Assembly: GCA_008330645.1 (NCBI GenBank) | Contig: VLTN01000013.1 | Span: 496,001 to 560,000, forward strand | From: Cafeteria roenbergensis | Taxonomy: Eukaryota > Sar > Bigyra > Bicosoecida > Cafeteriaceae | Length of the DNA stretch: 64,000 nt | Direction of reading: 5' to 3' | Shown here: positions 11,189 through 23,016 of the stretch, in pieces | How the letters are laid out: each line of letters opens with the position of its first letter | Numbering within the stretch: the first letter of the stretch is position 1 | Notes under the pieces: model-generated | The model's database searches: none | Seen by the model: only the letters and a program-made list of their open reading frames with translations | What the model was told of the DNA's origin: nothing | Translations under genes and position numbers: made by a program

Positions 11189-11384
11189 GGCAGCCTTTCC
11201 CGCGGTGGGCCCGGGTGCAAGCGCCAGGGGAGAGGCGCAGTCGCTTTCGATGTGCCGTGGCTTGGCAGCGCAGCTCTGCCGGCTTGCACCGTTGGGACCC
11301 GAGCGTGCGCACCCGCAGCGCAGGCCAGTGTGAGCTCCGGTCTGTCCTGCGAACCCGGCCACACCCGCTCTGTGTGATTCCGCG

Positions 11385-14300
11385 ATGGCTGGCCGCCTGT
11401 CGTACCAAGAGGCGTTGGCCATGGCAGAGTCCTCCGAGGCCGCACAAGCAGACGCCATCTTGGGCTTCTCCAAGCAGGCCCATCGCGTCGGTGCCCAGGC
11501 TGCAGCGATGCACGCGCGCCTTTCGGGCGACAGTGGGGCTGCGGTGACCGCGGCTCTCGGAGGGCGTGCGGGACCGCCCCCGGAGCTGATTCAGCCCGTT
11601 GGCGGCGGCAACGGCAGACGCACGCGCCCGGGCGCGGCCAGCAGCCGGCCTACCCGCCCTCGCGGCATGGCATCTGGTGCCCAGTCTCGCCACCCCTCGG
11701 GAGCTGGAGCTGGGGGCGCGGGGCGCCGCGCGCCGGGGCCGAGGGGCCAGCGCGCCGTGGCCGCCACCGACGACGCGGCGCTGCACGTGCGCAACAGCCG
11801 CAGGACGGCGGGCGAGGACGACGGGTCCACTGGGTCAGTCGCAGGCAGCGCCGGTGGCGGCGCAGGCGGTCGCGCGGGCTCCGGCCGCCACCCGTCCGTG
11901 CCAGCGCGCGGCGGCGGTGGCTCTGCCGCCATGCCTGCCAGGGGGGCTGCAGGCAGGCTGGCCCGTGCGGCGCCGCACCCCGCGCGGCCGCCCCTCCCCG
12001 GGGAGGCGCGGCGCCGTCCGTCGCTCGGCCACAGGACCGACGTCAGCGGCAGCAGCACCACGCGCGCCCACGACGGCAGCCGCGCCGGCCCCAGGGGTAG
12101 GGCAGGCCGCCCCCGGCACGCGGACGCCGATGGCAGCGCCCAAGCCGGAACTGGTGGGGCGGTCCAGGACGTCGGCGGGTCAGTCGGCGCCGCTGCCGAA
12201 GGCGACGGCGACGCTGATGGCGATGCTGACGACATGTTCCACGACGATCTGGCCGGCTCTGCCGACGGACCCGACGCGGGGGTCGGTGACTCCTCTGGCG
12301 CTGCCGGGTACGGCGCCCACAGCGCCGCCTCTGGCCTCCCCAACCCCTCCGGAACGGTGGCGGAGCGCGAGGCCCACGCCCAGCGCCTGGTCCGGCGTCT
12401 CAGAGGCGAGGTCGAGGAGCGGAGGCGCCGGCAGCGAGACCAGGCCGCCCTGGAGGCCGCGCGGCTTGGGCAGGAGCTGGAAGGACTCGACAGGTTTCGC
12501 GCTATGAAGGAGGCAGAGCTGGCAGAGGCGGCCGAAGAGCGGCGCAAGGCACGCCAGGCGCAGGCGCAGGCGCGTCACGAGGAGGTGCAGGCCCGCTTGG
12601 CGCGCCTCCGCCGCCAGGAAGCCAAGGCCCGGCGCCGCCACGCGGCGGAGGCGGAGCGCAACGCAATGGCGGTCATGGGGCCCGACGGTCTGGGGGGCCA
12701 GGCTGCAGAGCCGAGCGGTAGAGCCACGTGGAGCCGCGGGTCCGCAGGGGAGGCCGTGGCCGCGGGCCGCGCGGCGCTGGCTGCGGCCGGCGGCGCTGGT
12801 CAGGCTGGCGGCGCTGGTCAGGCTGGCGGCGGCGGCGGCGGCGGGTGGCACAGCCCGAGGCAGGCGGGCGGGCGGTGGTCCCTGCCAGCGGCCGGCGGTG
12901 GCGGTGGCGGTGGCGGTGGCGGTGGCGGTGGCGCGCCCGACCCAATCGACGTCGACGCCGGCAGACGACGTGGCGGCCGCAGCAGCGTTGGCGGCGGCAT
13001 CGGTCTCAGCCCCCGACTGGGTAACGGCCTGGCGCGGGCAGGGGCGCTTGCTGGAGCCGAGGCCGACCCACGGCAGCGGCGACGCAGGCGGGTGGGGGGG
13101 TCCACCACGCAGGAAGCGCCTGGCGCGTCAGCTGGCTTGGGCCTAGCCATCGGAGGCGTGGCTATCGGAGGGCCGCCCCAGCCGGACAGAGCGTGGGAGG
13201 CGGCGGCGGAGCAGCCATCTGGCCAGCCGTGGGCGGCGGGCGGACCAGGAGCGGCAACGCCACCGCGCCGGCCCGGCCAGCACCGCTCCAGCCCAGCGAG
13301 GGTGGCCGGGATGCTGCCCGAGCCGGGGGCGTCGCTCGTGCCGGCTCTGCCGGAAGCAGAGGCTGAGGCGTTTGCTAGGGAGGAGGCAGAGCGAATGCGA
13401 AGAGTCCAGGAAGCGGCTCTGCAGGGGGGCTCCGGCATGGCCCAGGACGCGATGCGAAGGCGGGGAGGCGGCGGCGGCGGCGCGATGGCCTCACCGCGAG
13501 GCCGGGGCTCGAGGGGTCTTGCCCTCGGCAGAGCTGGCGATGCAGGCAGAGCGGCGGGGCCCGGCCTACCGGTGAGGCCAGGCCGCGACGGCGTGGGCGG
13601 CGCGCGGGGCGGTGGTTCTGTCGGGCAGCGCTTGCAGCAGCAGCGAGCGCATTTGCTGGCGCGAGCTGGCAAGAGCGAGGTGGAGGCCGATGCGGAGGAG
13701 GAAGAGGAGGAGGAGGGGGAGGGGGAGGAGGAGGAGCTGGGAGGTTGGGGCTCTGCTCGGGGAGGCATCGGCAGCGACTTGTCTCAGCAGCGGTCCAGGC
13801 AGAGCGATGCTGTGCGGAGTAGAAGGGTGCGTGCGGAGTTTGGGCAGGCATCCCCGGACAGGTCCCCCTCACCTCTTGTTTCCCCGTCCAGAGTCAAGGC
13901 GGCCGTGTCGCCGTCCGTTGGCAGAGCGAGCCCGGGGCAGGCAACGTCACCGGGCGGCTGGCACACCGGCGGTTCAGCACCAGCGCCAGCACCGGAATCG
14001 CCGACGGCGGGCGGGCGCGGCGGCGGGCACGAGGCATCACCCCGCACCGCGGCACGGGAGGCTGCTGCGCTCAGAGCCAAGGCCGAGGCGATGCTGGCGC
14101 GGGCGGCGGCGATCGAGGCTACAGGCGACGGCAGCCCCCGCTCTCAGCGCGGGGCCGGGTCCCCGTCAGTCGCCCCGTCGGCCAGAGCGCAGCGGTCCCC
14201 GGAGCGCGCGCGGGAGCCACACGGGGACGACGAAGCCGCCTCCGGCTGGGACGACGCGGCTAGCCGCCGCGACGACTGGGCGGGCGATGACGGCCAGAGC

Positions 14301-17131
14301 TGCGAGGAGGCGGGCGGGAGGGACGCGGCTCTGCGGGCGGGCGAGGAGAGCGACGGCGGCGGGTCGTGGGGCGGGAAGGACGGCGACGACGTTGCCGGCC
14401 CGGACGGTGCAAGTGACGGGGTCGAGGACGCAGACGACGATGTGGGCGCGGCAGCTGAGACTGACGATGCGGCTGGTGCAGGTGCGGCGACGGCGGCGGG
14501 GGCGGCGGGAGGGCTCGACGAGGCCGAGGCTGGGTTCGGTGCAGGCGATGATGTCGACGGCGAGGAGGAGGAGGAGGAGGAGGGGCTGATCCACGGCGCC
14601 ACAAGCGAGGAGTGGGCGGAGGGGGAGGAGGAAGAAGAGGGGGGAGGGGGCGAGGACGACGCGGCGCAGGAGCTGGAGCAGCGGCGTGCCAAGGCAGGAC
14701 TCATCGTCATTGACGGCGCTGACTGGAACGCCAGCGCTGGCCGCGGCGACGGCGCCGAAAGCCCCCCTCCAGGCGGCGGAGGGGCCTCCAGACAGCTCGG
14801 CCGGGGCGTCAAGGTGACCGGCGGAGGCGGCAGGCGGCTGGGGGCCGCCGCGCCGGCCAAGCCGCTGCGGTTCGGCGGGGGAGGGGGCCGCCTCGGCGAC
14901 GCCGGTCGGGCCGCTGAAGCTGATTCGGGCGCTCCCGGCCAGGCGAAGGCAGACACTGCGTCTGCTGCTGAAACGGCCCCCGGCGGCGTCGACGCGCCGC
15001 TGTCGGGCCGGCGTCTGGGCGGGCCTGGAGTGCAGCAGCCGACCCCCTCGGGCGGAGGAGACTCTGGGCAACCCGCCGCGGCGGAGATGACTCCGGCCCA
15101 GCGCAGGCGAATGGCCATTGAGGCGAGGTTGCGCCGGTTCCAGCCCCTACAGACCGGGTCAGCCCCGCCGTCGCAGCCAAGGCAGCCGGCCCTGCCCTCG
15201 CCAATGGGCGGCGCCGGGTCCGGTGGGACCGGGCGCCGAGCTGCGAGCAACCCCCACTCGCAGGCTCCAGCTGGCGAGGGTGGCAGGGCGGCAGCGCCAT
15301 CGCCATCGCCAGCGGCGGCGCCAGCGGCGGCGGTGGAGTCTGGTCGCGGCTCTGCCGGCGATTCCCTGAAGCCAGAGTGGGGGCTTGGCGACTCAACCGG
15401 AGTGCCTGCAAAGGCGGTGCCACCGTCGCCGTTGCGTGCAAAGCACTCTCCAGCTCCGCGTCGCGACGGGCAGAGCGCTGACAGGGGCGGCGCTTCGTCG
15501 CCCACGCGCTCCAACGATCGCCCTGCGGTATTGTCCGACGGGAGAGTGCGAGCCAGCGCAGCGGAGCTGACAGCCGGCGGCGAGCAGGACAGCGGCTTGC
15601 GAGGCAGTGACCCTGCGGAGGACATCCACGGCTGGGACGCTGAAGCGGACGCGTCTGGGGGAGAGGAGGGCAGCCCCGGCCCGGCAGCCGACGACGAGGA
15701 AGGCAAGGACGCGGAGGACGAGGCATCTGATGCTGATGTGGGCGAGGACGACGAGGCGGGCGGTCCGGGGGAGGAGGACGAGGAGGCAGGTGGTCCGGGG
15801 GAGGAGGACGAGGACGAGGAGGCAGGCGGTCCGGGGGAGGAGGACGAGGAGGCGGGCGGTCCGGGGGAGCAGGACGAGGACGAGGAGGCGGGCGGTCCGG
15901 GGGAGGAGGACGAGGACGAGGAGGCGGGCAGTCCGGGGGAGGAGGACGAGGAGGCAGGTGGTTCGGGGGAGGAGGAGGGCGAGGAGGCGGGCGGTCCGGG
16001 GGAGGAGGAGGACGAGGACGAGGAGGCGGGCGGTCCGGGGGAGGAGGACGAGGAGGCGGGCGGTCCGGGGGAGGAGGACGAGGAGGCAGGTGGTCCGGGG
16101 GAGGAGGACGAGGAGGCAGGTGGTCCGGGGGAGGAGCACGAGGACGAGGAGGCAGGTGGTCCGGGGGAGGAAGACGAGGACGAGGAGGCAGGTGGTCCGG
16201 GGGAGGAGGACGAGGAGGCGGGTGGTCCGGGGGAGGAGCACGAGGACGAGGAGGCAGGTGGTCCGGGGGAGGAGGACGAGGAGGCAGGTGGTCCGGGGGA
16301 GGAGGAGGACGAGGAGGCAGGTGGTCCGGGGGAGGAGCACGAGGACGAGGAGGCAGGTGGTCCGGGGAGGAGGACGAGGACGAGGAGGCGGGCGGTCCGG
16401 GGGAGGAAGACGAGGACGAGGAGGCAGGTGGTCCGGGGGAGGAGGACGAGGAGGCAGGGGGTCCGGGGGAGGAGGACGAGGACGAGGAGGCAGGCGGTGC
16501 GGGGGAGGAGGAGGACGAGGAGGCGGGCGGTCCGGGGGAGGAGGACGAGGAGGCGGGCGGTCCGGGGGAGGAGGACGAGGAGGCAGGTGGTCCGGGGGAG
16601 GAGGACGAGGAGGCAGGTGGTCCGGGGGAGGAGGACGAGGAGGCAGGTGGTCCGGGGGAGGAGCACGAGGACGAGGAGGCAGGTGGTCCGGGGGAGGAGG
16701 ACGAGGACGAGGAGGCGGGCGGTCCGGGGGAGGCAGACGAGGACGAGGAGGCAGGTGGTCCGGGGGAGGAGGACGAGGAGGCAGGTGGTCCGGGGGAGGA
16801 GGACGAGGAGGCAGGTGGTCCGGGGGAGGAGGACGAGGAGGCAGGTGGTCCGGGGGAGGAGGACGACGAGGAGGCAGGTGGTCCGGGGGAGGAGCACGAG
16901 GAGGCAGGTGGTCCGGGGGGGGAGGAGGACGAGGAGGCGGGCGGTCCGGGGGAGGAGGAGGACGAGGACGAGGAGGCGGGCGGTCCGGGGGAGGAGGCGG
17001 GCGGTGCAGGGGACGGCGACAGCTCGCTTCTCAACGCGGGTGTTCTGGACAGCCTCGAGGCCGCGCCTGCCGGAGGCTTCTTGGCTGCCGTTGGAAGTGC
17101 GGGCGTAAGGGACTCGCTTGAAGCCTTTTGA
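11385..17131 (+). CDS. Giant low-complexity coiled-coil protein with acidic C-terminal minisatellite; one apparent frame break
   Basis: One intronless frame runs from the ATG at 11385. The N-terminal 50 residues look globular (SYQEALAMAESSEAAQADAI). A charged coiled coil spans about residues 330-430 (ERRKARQAQAQARHEEVQAR). The rest is Gly/Ala/Arg-rich and disordered, becoming Asp/Glu-rich after residue 930. From about 15750 a minisatellite encodes EEAGGPGEEDE-type units. At 16364-16367 one unit has four G instead of five, and the frame drops to an Arg-rich reading that stops at 17108. The acidic frame resumes in another register and runs to a non-repetitive end (SLLNAGVLDSLEAAPAGG) with a stop at 17129-17131. 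I therefore set the gene end there and treat the break as an assembly slip or a real allele. No family recognised. It is divergent from EMC5. Confidence 0.65.
15750..17005 (+). repeat. Coding G-rich minisatellite, about 38 units of 24-36 bp
   Basis: Units of the type GAGGAGGCGGGCGGTCCGGG followed by a variable number of GAGGAC steps. Unit length varies in steps of 6 bp (GACGAG insertions), which mostly protects the frame. By eye I count about 38 GGTCCGGGG cores. The strand is strongly purine-biased and would be prone to slippage and assembly collapse. Confidence 0.95.
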
Positions 17132-17666
17132 TTGCGTGGCCTGTCAGCAGCGTGCCCTTGCCGCGGAGCAGGATACTTAGTTGATAAATTTGCGTTCTGT
17201 GGCGAGGTGATCCCCGTAACATCACATAATTCATTTTCCCTTCACGAAATAATTCGCTTGGAGGCTGTGAGCCACCTGGCAGCCAGGGCTGCCGCCACAG
17301 CCTGCGGAGTCTTTGCATTCTCCATCCCAGCAGGGGCAGTGTGTGTTCCGCTTGCTCTCGGACTCGCAGCCAGTCGTCTTCGTAGGCACTGCGCAGCCGG
17401 GCTCTGCTCTCGCAGCACGGGCGTACCCCGCCATCCTCGCTCTGCGCGAAGAAGGCTTCGTTTGCCAAGACGCTCGTGAGGCCCCGACGACGGCCGGCGC
17501 CTGTGTCCGTGTTTGGACCCGTTTGGAGTCATTCTGCGGCAAATTCCGGTGCCCGCATCCCAAGGCAAACCAAGCACACACATCACGCCGCCAGTCGGCA
17601 TCGAGCACATTCCATCGCTGCGATCAAGCGACGCAGCACACGCAGGCGCAATGGCCTAGGGAGCGA
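17132..17666. other. Convergent spacer with an AT-richer island
   Basis: A 535-bp gap between two 3' ends. Bases 17177-17260 are clearly AT-richer than anything nearby (GATAAATTTG, CATAATTCATTTTC, AAATAATTC) and may be the 3' UTR or polyadenylation zone of the coiled-coil giant. No gene or RNA recognised. Confidence 0.5.
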
Positions 17667-19071
17667 CTACGACTCGAATGGGTTTCCAGGTTGCGCCCCG
17701 GCCTGCCCTGCGGCCGGATCGGCGTCATGGCGCGCGTCATGTGCAACGGCAACGGTGGCGCTTCCATGGCCCGGCACGTCAGCCCGTGCAAGCTCGTCGC
17801 CGGATGATGAGGTCGCCCTTGGTGCTGGAGGCCGAGGGGGCACCGTTTGGGGGGGAAGCGGCGGTGGGAGCGGCGGGCGGGCGCGCGGAGGAACAGCTGG
17901 TCCTGGGCTAGCTTGTGCCGCGAGCGCTGGCGTGGGTGCAGCTGCGGGCTCAGCGGGCGATCCCCCTTGTTCCACAGTCGCGGGGCCAGAACCGAACACG
18001 TCTGCAAGCACTGTTGCTGCTTCGGCGCCCCGCTGCGGAGGGAAGCCGCCCACAGGCGCGTCGGTGTAGTCGTCGGGATTGCGGTCCTCCTCCTTAGCGC
18101 ATCCGGCAGAGAGGCCGATGCAGACGAGCTCGAAGAGGAAGACGGTCACGCTCAGGCCGTATGCAGTGCTGAAGCCGCCCACATCGTTGGGCCCCGTCTG
18201 AAACTTGGGGTTGAGCTGGGTGGGGTCGCTGGGGAGGTTGGACAGCATGATGCTGGAAAACGAACCGAACCCGGACACGAGGATAATGCACGTGAGCGCG
18301 TGCATCGCAGCAGGGCTAAACCACTGCCCGAGGCACCGCCTGCACGGGGAGGGCACGTCTGCGCTGCGCCCTACTCGTGCGAGGTATGAGAGGTAGAGAG
18401 CCGTGCCCAGCAGCGGCAGCGAAACCAGGTTGCAAGCGAAGCCCGACCAGCCCGCTTGCCTGATGTAGTCCTGGTCCAGGCGGATGTCAGCGAGGAACAC
18501 GACCGAGCACACCTCACGGCTGCGATTTGCCGTGCGAACGTTGCCCGTCACGCCCTCACAAACCTGGAGCCGGTTCCAGGTCATGACCGTGCGGGTTACG
18601 CCCACCTCAGTCTCCAGGTTTTGTGCGTACCACGGCTGGTCTGTCGTGGCCGCAAAAAGAAGGACCACGTTCAGGAGGGACAGAAAGACGACTGCGCTCT
18701 GGTAGGGCCGGTTGCGGAACGCCTGCGAGGGAAGTGGGTGCGAGGCCGTGTTTCGCGGTTGCGTCGTGTGGCGGGCCCCCCAGCGGCTGCGGCGAATGGC
18801 GCCAAGCAACGCCGAGGCAGCCATGGCAGCAGCACTGTCGAGATGTTCGCCAGCGCTCGCAGGGAGGCCGTGTGCACCTGCCAGTTCAGAGGCCGCTCAC
18901 CTTGGCCGTCTTCTTGCTCATCGTGATGGCCTTGGCGCCCACGACAGACGCGCGCTTCCTGAACTCGCGCTTCGTGGATCCGAGATCCATCCCGTACGCA
19001 GGGTTCTCGTCGGCCACGAACATTGACGACTTCCGGGGCTTGGTGCCCCAGTCCTTCACCTCAGCAGCCAT
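17667..19071 (-). CDS. Four-pass membrane protein, claudin/PMP22-like topology, with C-terminal NPF motif
   Basis: Exon 1 (19071-18901) encodes 57 polar residues starting MAAEVKDWGTKPRKSSMF. Exon 2 is 18722-17667. The intron is GTGAG...GCAG and phase 0; the total is 408 residues. Four helices follow (AVVFLSLLNVVLLFAATTD, FACNLVSLPLLGTALYLSYL, ALTCIILVSGFGSFSSIML, LSVTVFLFELVCIGLSAG). The first outer loop has a W...C...C pattern (TWNRLQVC then SREVC) and an Asn-Arg-Ser glycosylation site. That recalls claudin/PMP22 loops, but the similarity is topological and weak. The cytoplasmic tail is Pro-rich and ends NPFES; NPF motifs near a C-terminus bind EH domains in endocytosis. An ATG at 18824 in the intron would also open a frame but would discard exon 1. 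Confidence 0.7.
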
Positions 19072-19347
19072 CGCTGGCGGGAGCCCGACTTTTGGCGGCG
19101 CGAGTGCTTCCGGCAGATGCGGGTCAGCCAGGCCACGCAAGAGCACAGGGGCCGGGCTGGGCAAGGTGGCGGAAGGCAGGCAAGCCCCGAACAAGCTCGG
19201 GCCCAAGGGGGCGGGGCCGCGCTGTTTGCGCTGTGCCGCGGGCCGCGTGCCAGCGTTGGTGTGGCTTTGGACGGTCACTCTGTGCAGAGCCCGCAACCGC
19301 CCCGCCGTAATTCGGCGACCAGCTCGGGCCACCGAACGGTTGAGCCC
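19072..19347. promoter_or_regulatory. Short divergent spacer, probable shared promoter
   Basis: A 276-bp gap between the start of the four-pass gene (minus) and the MORN gene (plus). It should carry both promoters; no clear box is visible. Confidence 0.45.
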
Positions 19348-20744
19348 ATGGCCCAGGCTGAGGGTGGTTCCCCGGCCGCAGAAGCCGCTGGGGCAAGCTC
19401 GGCGAGCGTGAAGTCGGGAAAGTTTGTGTTCGGCGACGGCGCGGTTTACGGTGAGCCGATTGCCGCTCGCGCCAGCAGCTCCCTTGGACGAGCCGGAGAA
19501 CGCCGTCGCGAGCGCAGTGCCTGGATTCTGCTTTGATGGCAGTGTCCGGGCGTGCGAAGCGGGACGCGGGCGGCTGGCGCAGCAGGGCGGCCATCGGCGG
19601 AAGCGGCCGTCGCAGCAACGATGCAAATTGCCCAAGGCTTGCGCTGCCCGCAGAGGGGGAGTTCCGGGAGACTTCGGCGGGCGTACAGCGCCACGGCGAG
19701 GGCTCGTATTCGGACGGAGCAGAGACCTACACAGGCAGCTGGGAGTCGGATGAAATGCACGGAAGGGGCGAGTATCGCAGCGCCACCGGAGCGACGTTCG
19801 TGGTGAGACGCCAGCCCAGCGAAGCGCGCGTGCCGGTGGCACCTGTTGCCGGGTCTGGCGCCCACCCGGGGCCCTCCTGTTGGCCAGGTGGAGCTTGCCC
19901 TTCTCGCGCTGCGGGACTCGGTCCGACGCCGTTGCGCCGTCGCCCCGCCCCGCCCCCCGTCCCTCCGCTCTCCAGCCAAATCCAGCGTCCCCCGCCTGAA
20001 GCCAGTGTCTTCCGCCTGAAGCCAGTGTCCTCCCGCGACAGCACCCCGGTCCCGTGCACTCGCACACCTTCTCGCAGGGCGAGCTGAAGGAGGGGCTGTA
20101 TGACGGCCACGGCGTCTACTCCTGGCCCGACGGAGCCCAGTACACCGGCGAGTGGCAGGCTGGCCTGTGAGTCCGGCACCATGCCTCGCCCGGCTCGCCC
20201 CAGCAGCGCGGCCGGGGCCGACCTGCTGCTGCTCACAGTTTTTTTGGGGGGCTCTGGGGAAATAGGGCGACCTGCTGGCGAGGACCATGGCTCGTTGCAC
20301 GACGAGCCGCCGCCGTTGCCGGGGTCAAACGCTGTTTCTGGTGCTGGAGCTGGATCCGGGGCCGGTCGCAGCGCCGCTGCTGCTGGTCGCGCCAATGGTG
20401 GCCCCCTGTCCGACCCGGACTGCTTGGCGTGGCTCTACCCTCACCCTTCTCCCGCTGCCGAGCTGTGGGCCAGGGTCGCCCGGTGCCGCCAGCTTCCGAG
20501 AGGCCATCCCATCTCACACGCGCTCAGCCGGTGACGGGCTGGCTCCGACGAAGCGCACTCATCACCGTGCCCCCCCCCATCCCACCCCGCCTCCCGCCCT
20601 CCCCCGCCCCACCGCGCCTCGTCGCGCAGTATGCACGGAGAGGGATCCTACCGGTCCGGCGCAGGCGTCACCTGGGTGGGAACTTTCTACCGGGGCCGGT
20701 ACGACACCGGGAAGGCCTATGTGGACGTGCGCGACGAGAAGTGA
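19348..20744 (+). CDS. MORN-repeat protein, MORN2-like (4 exons)
   Basis: Exons 19348-19450, 19654-19802, 20078-20166 and 20630-20744 join in phase to 151 residues; all introns are GTGAG...GCAG. MORN repeats begin in exon 1 (KFVFGDGAVYGEG) and continue as TYTGSWESDEMHGRGEY, YDGHGVYSWPDGAQYTGEW and MHGEGSYRSGAGVTWVGTFY. MORN repeats are beta-hairpins found in scaffolds at membranes and axonemes. Small proteins of this kind (MORN2 type) are conserved in ciliated organisms and linked to spermatogenesis and phagosome maturation in mammals. Length and repeat number suit MORN2, but the family is hard to split by eye, so no symbol is given. Intron 2 contains a near-perfect 21-bp duplication near 19994-20035. 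Confidence 0.8.
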
Positions 20745-21035
20745 GCGAGTCTGTCTGCGTGACCCGGGCAGAGCTCCCGGGAGCTTCGTGGCCACCTGCG
20801 TCGTCAATCGGCTTTGCGATCATACAAGCACACGTACGGGCGCGCCTGCCGCCCGTGCGCCGGTTCGGACGCTGGCAGGCACTCACGCAAGCGCATTTCA
20901 TCACCCCACCCCCTCCCAAGCCCCAAAGGCGCACATGCACCGTCTCACACAGGCCCAAAACACGCACGCGCAAACCCTCGATGGCCCTCGAATGGGTCGG
21001 TCGACGAAGGCGCTGCTGCCACAGGAAGGGTGGGG

Positions 21036-22902
21036 TCAGTGCTTGGCGGCGGCCTTGGAAGCGGCCTTGGCGGCGACCTTGGCGGCGGCGTCAGCGGCGA
21101 CCTTGGCGGCGGCGGCCTTGGCGGCAGTGTCGGCGTCGGGCTTGTCGGAGGCCTTGGCGGCGGCGGCGGCGTCGGGCTTGTCGGAGGCCTTGGCGGCGGC
21201 GGCGGCGTCGGGCTTGTCGGAGGCCTTGGCGGCGGCGGCGGCGTCGGGCTTGTCGGAGGCCTTGGCGGCGGCGGCGGCGTCGGGCTTGTCGGAGGCCTTG
21301 GCGGCGGCGGCGGCGTCGGGCTTGTCGGAGGCCTTGGCGGCGGCGGCGGCGTCGGGCTTGTCGGAGGCCTTGGCGGCGGCGGCGGCGGCGTCGGCGGCGG
21401 CGGCGGCGTCGGGAGCAGGAGGAGCCGGCACGGGTGGCAGGGTGGCCTCTGCAGTTGGCGGCTTGGGCCACGCCGGCGTGAGCGCTCCGGTTGTGGTGGC
21501 CGTGTCCACCTCGTCCACGCTGAGCGGCCAGAGGCGGAAGGAGTACGAAGTGTTGGGCTCGAGGCCCTTGATGGTGACGTCAAACTCGCGCTTGTCGCGA
21601 CTCAGGCGGGGGAGCGCGAACACCCCAGGAAGGCAGCTCCGCTTCGAGGCCGCGCTGCCGGTGACGGGGATGAGGCGGCCGCAGGCGGACGTGACCTCCT
21701 CGGCAGGGCGCCAGCTGTCGCCCAGCAGCTGCTGCATGCGAGCGACGAGGCTGTCATAGGCCCACTCCACGCGGAAACCGCCGAGCAGGGGGGCGCACGT
21801 GTCAGAGCTGGTGTCGTGCGCCGGGTCGGACCCCGCGCGCGTCTTGACCCGAATCGTGGCCTCGGTGGGAGCAGTGCGCTCAACGGACACATGCTCGACG
21901 GTCATAGCGTCGGATGAGCCTGCCGCGCCGGCGGCGGAGGCGGCGCCGCCTGCAGGTGCCGGCGAGCGGGCCTCCTCCAGAAGCGCCTCGGTAGCCATCA
22001 CGGCCGCAGTGCGACGCTTCCCGGGCGAAACCGCGCTCGAGAGAGCAGCAGCACTTGCGGCACGCATCTCAGCCAGCGTCTTCTCGAGAGATTCCACCGC
22101 AGCCGCAGCCGTCGCCGGGGTCGTCAAGGTGGCCTCGGCGGAAGCCGGCCAGTCCCACTTGACGTCGGCCTCGGCGGCGAGCTCTGAGGGGGCCTTGGTG
22201 GTCGCCTTGACACCCGCCGTGTGCATCGCCTCCCACAGCTTGGTGCTCGTCACGGTGACCTCGCCAGTGCTCAGCGGGCGAATGCGGAACGCGTAGCTCT
22301 CGTTGGGCGACAGCCCCGCGACGGTCAGAGCGAACACGCCCTCCTTCATCTGGCGCAGGGGCGCCGAGAACATGCCGGGCACAGACACAAACGCGCCCCG
22401 GGTCACGGGCGAGGGGGTCTCGACGGGCGCCCACAGGTGCGTGGACTGCGAGACGTGCGCCTCGTCGTGAGAGATCACCTTGCAGCTGGACCAGGGGGCG
22501 CCCAGGACGGAAAAGTACGAGTTGCTGCGCTGCTCCAGCATGAAGCCGCCGAGCTGCGACTCCGGGGCGGTGTCCATGCTCCACGTGTGCTTGACGTCCT
22601 CCGAGGGAGCGGCTTGCCGCGGAACGCACGTGCGGAAGGTCAGCACAGCGCGCGTGGCGGACGCCGCGGCCGCCTTGAAATCGGAAACCTGAACAATCTG
22701 CGAGGGTACCACGCATCCGCACGCCGGGGCGCATCGGGCTGGCGCGGGAATGCGCACCACTGGGCGGCCCAGCAAAATGGAACCTTGCGTTTTCGTCCGC
22801 CCATCTCGGGCGCCCGGACGCGCCGGCTCGCTCCGGGCCGGTGCCGCGCGCCCCCGGGGTGGCTACGCAACTCACTGCTGCTGGAGCTGACGCGGATGCC
22901 AT
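21036..22902 (-). CDS. Tandem FN3-like domain protein with Ala/Lys C-terminal repeats
   Basis: Exon 1 (22902-22876) encodes MASASAPAA; exon 2 is 22697-21036. The intron is GTGAGT...GCAG and the total is 562 residues. Two homologous blocks of about 170 residues follow. Each ends in a proline-rich strand pair and a fibronectin-III-like signature: LSPNESYAFRIRPLSTGEV in the first, LEPNTSYSFRLWPLSVDEV in the second. The C-terminal 130 residues consist of seven copies of KASDKPDAAAAA and then a run of AAKV/AAKA, like histone-H1 tails. No signal peptide is seen, so it is probably intracellular. Function unknown. An upstream reading (22775) that skips exon 1 starts at a non-ATG codon. Confidence 0.75.
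21128..21385 (-). repeat. 36-bp coding repeat, 7 copies
   Basis: Seven almost identical 36-bp units encoding KASDKPDAAAAA on the minus strand, near the C-terminus of the FN3-like protein. Confidence 0.95.
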
Positions 22903-23016
22903 GGCTGCTTTGGGCTCGAGTGGCGTTGTGGCCGCTGGGAGTGTTGTTCGGCAATTTCGCGCTCGGGCAAAGCAGAGCTACGGCCAGCAGCTGGCCAGCA
23001 GCCACGCACCATTCTC

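Noticed and set aside
14144-16897. A 917-residue minus-strand open frame opposite the coiled-coil giant
   Set aside because: It is the antisense of Asp/Glu/Gly codons, giving endless SSSPGPPA and LLPRTT runs. No domain or initiation context; a GC-content shadow.
18723-18824. ATG at 18824 as the start of the four-pass protein
   Set aside because: The upstream exon 19071-18901 ends in a perfect GTGAGC donor and joins in phase at the GCAG acceptor at 18723, so this ATG falls in the intron.
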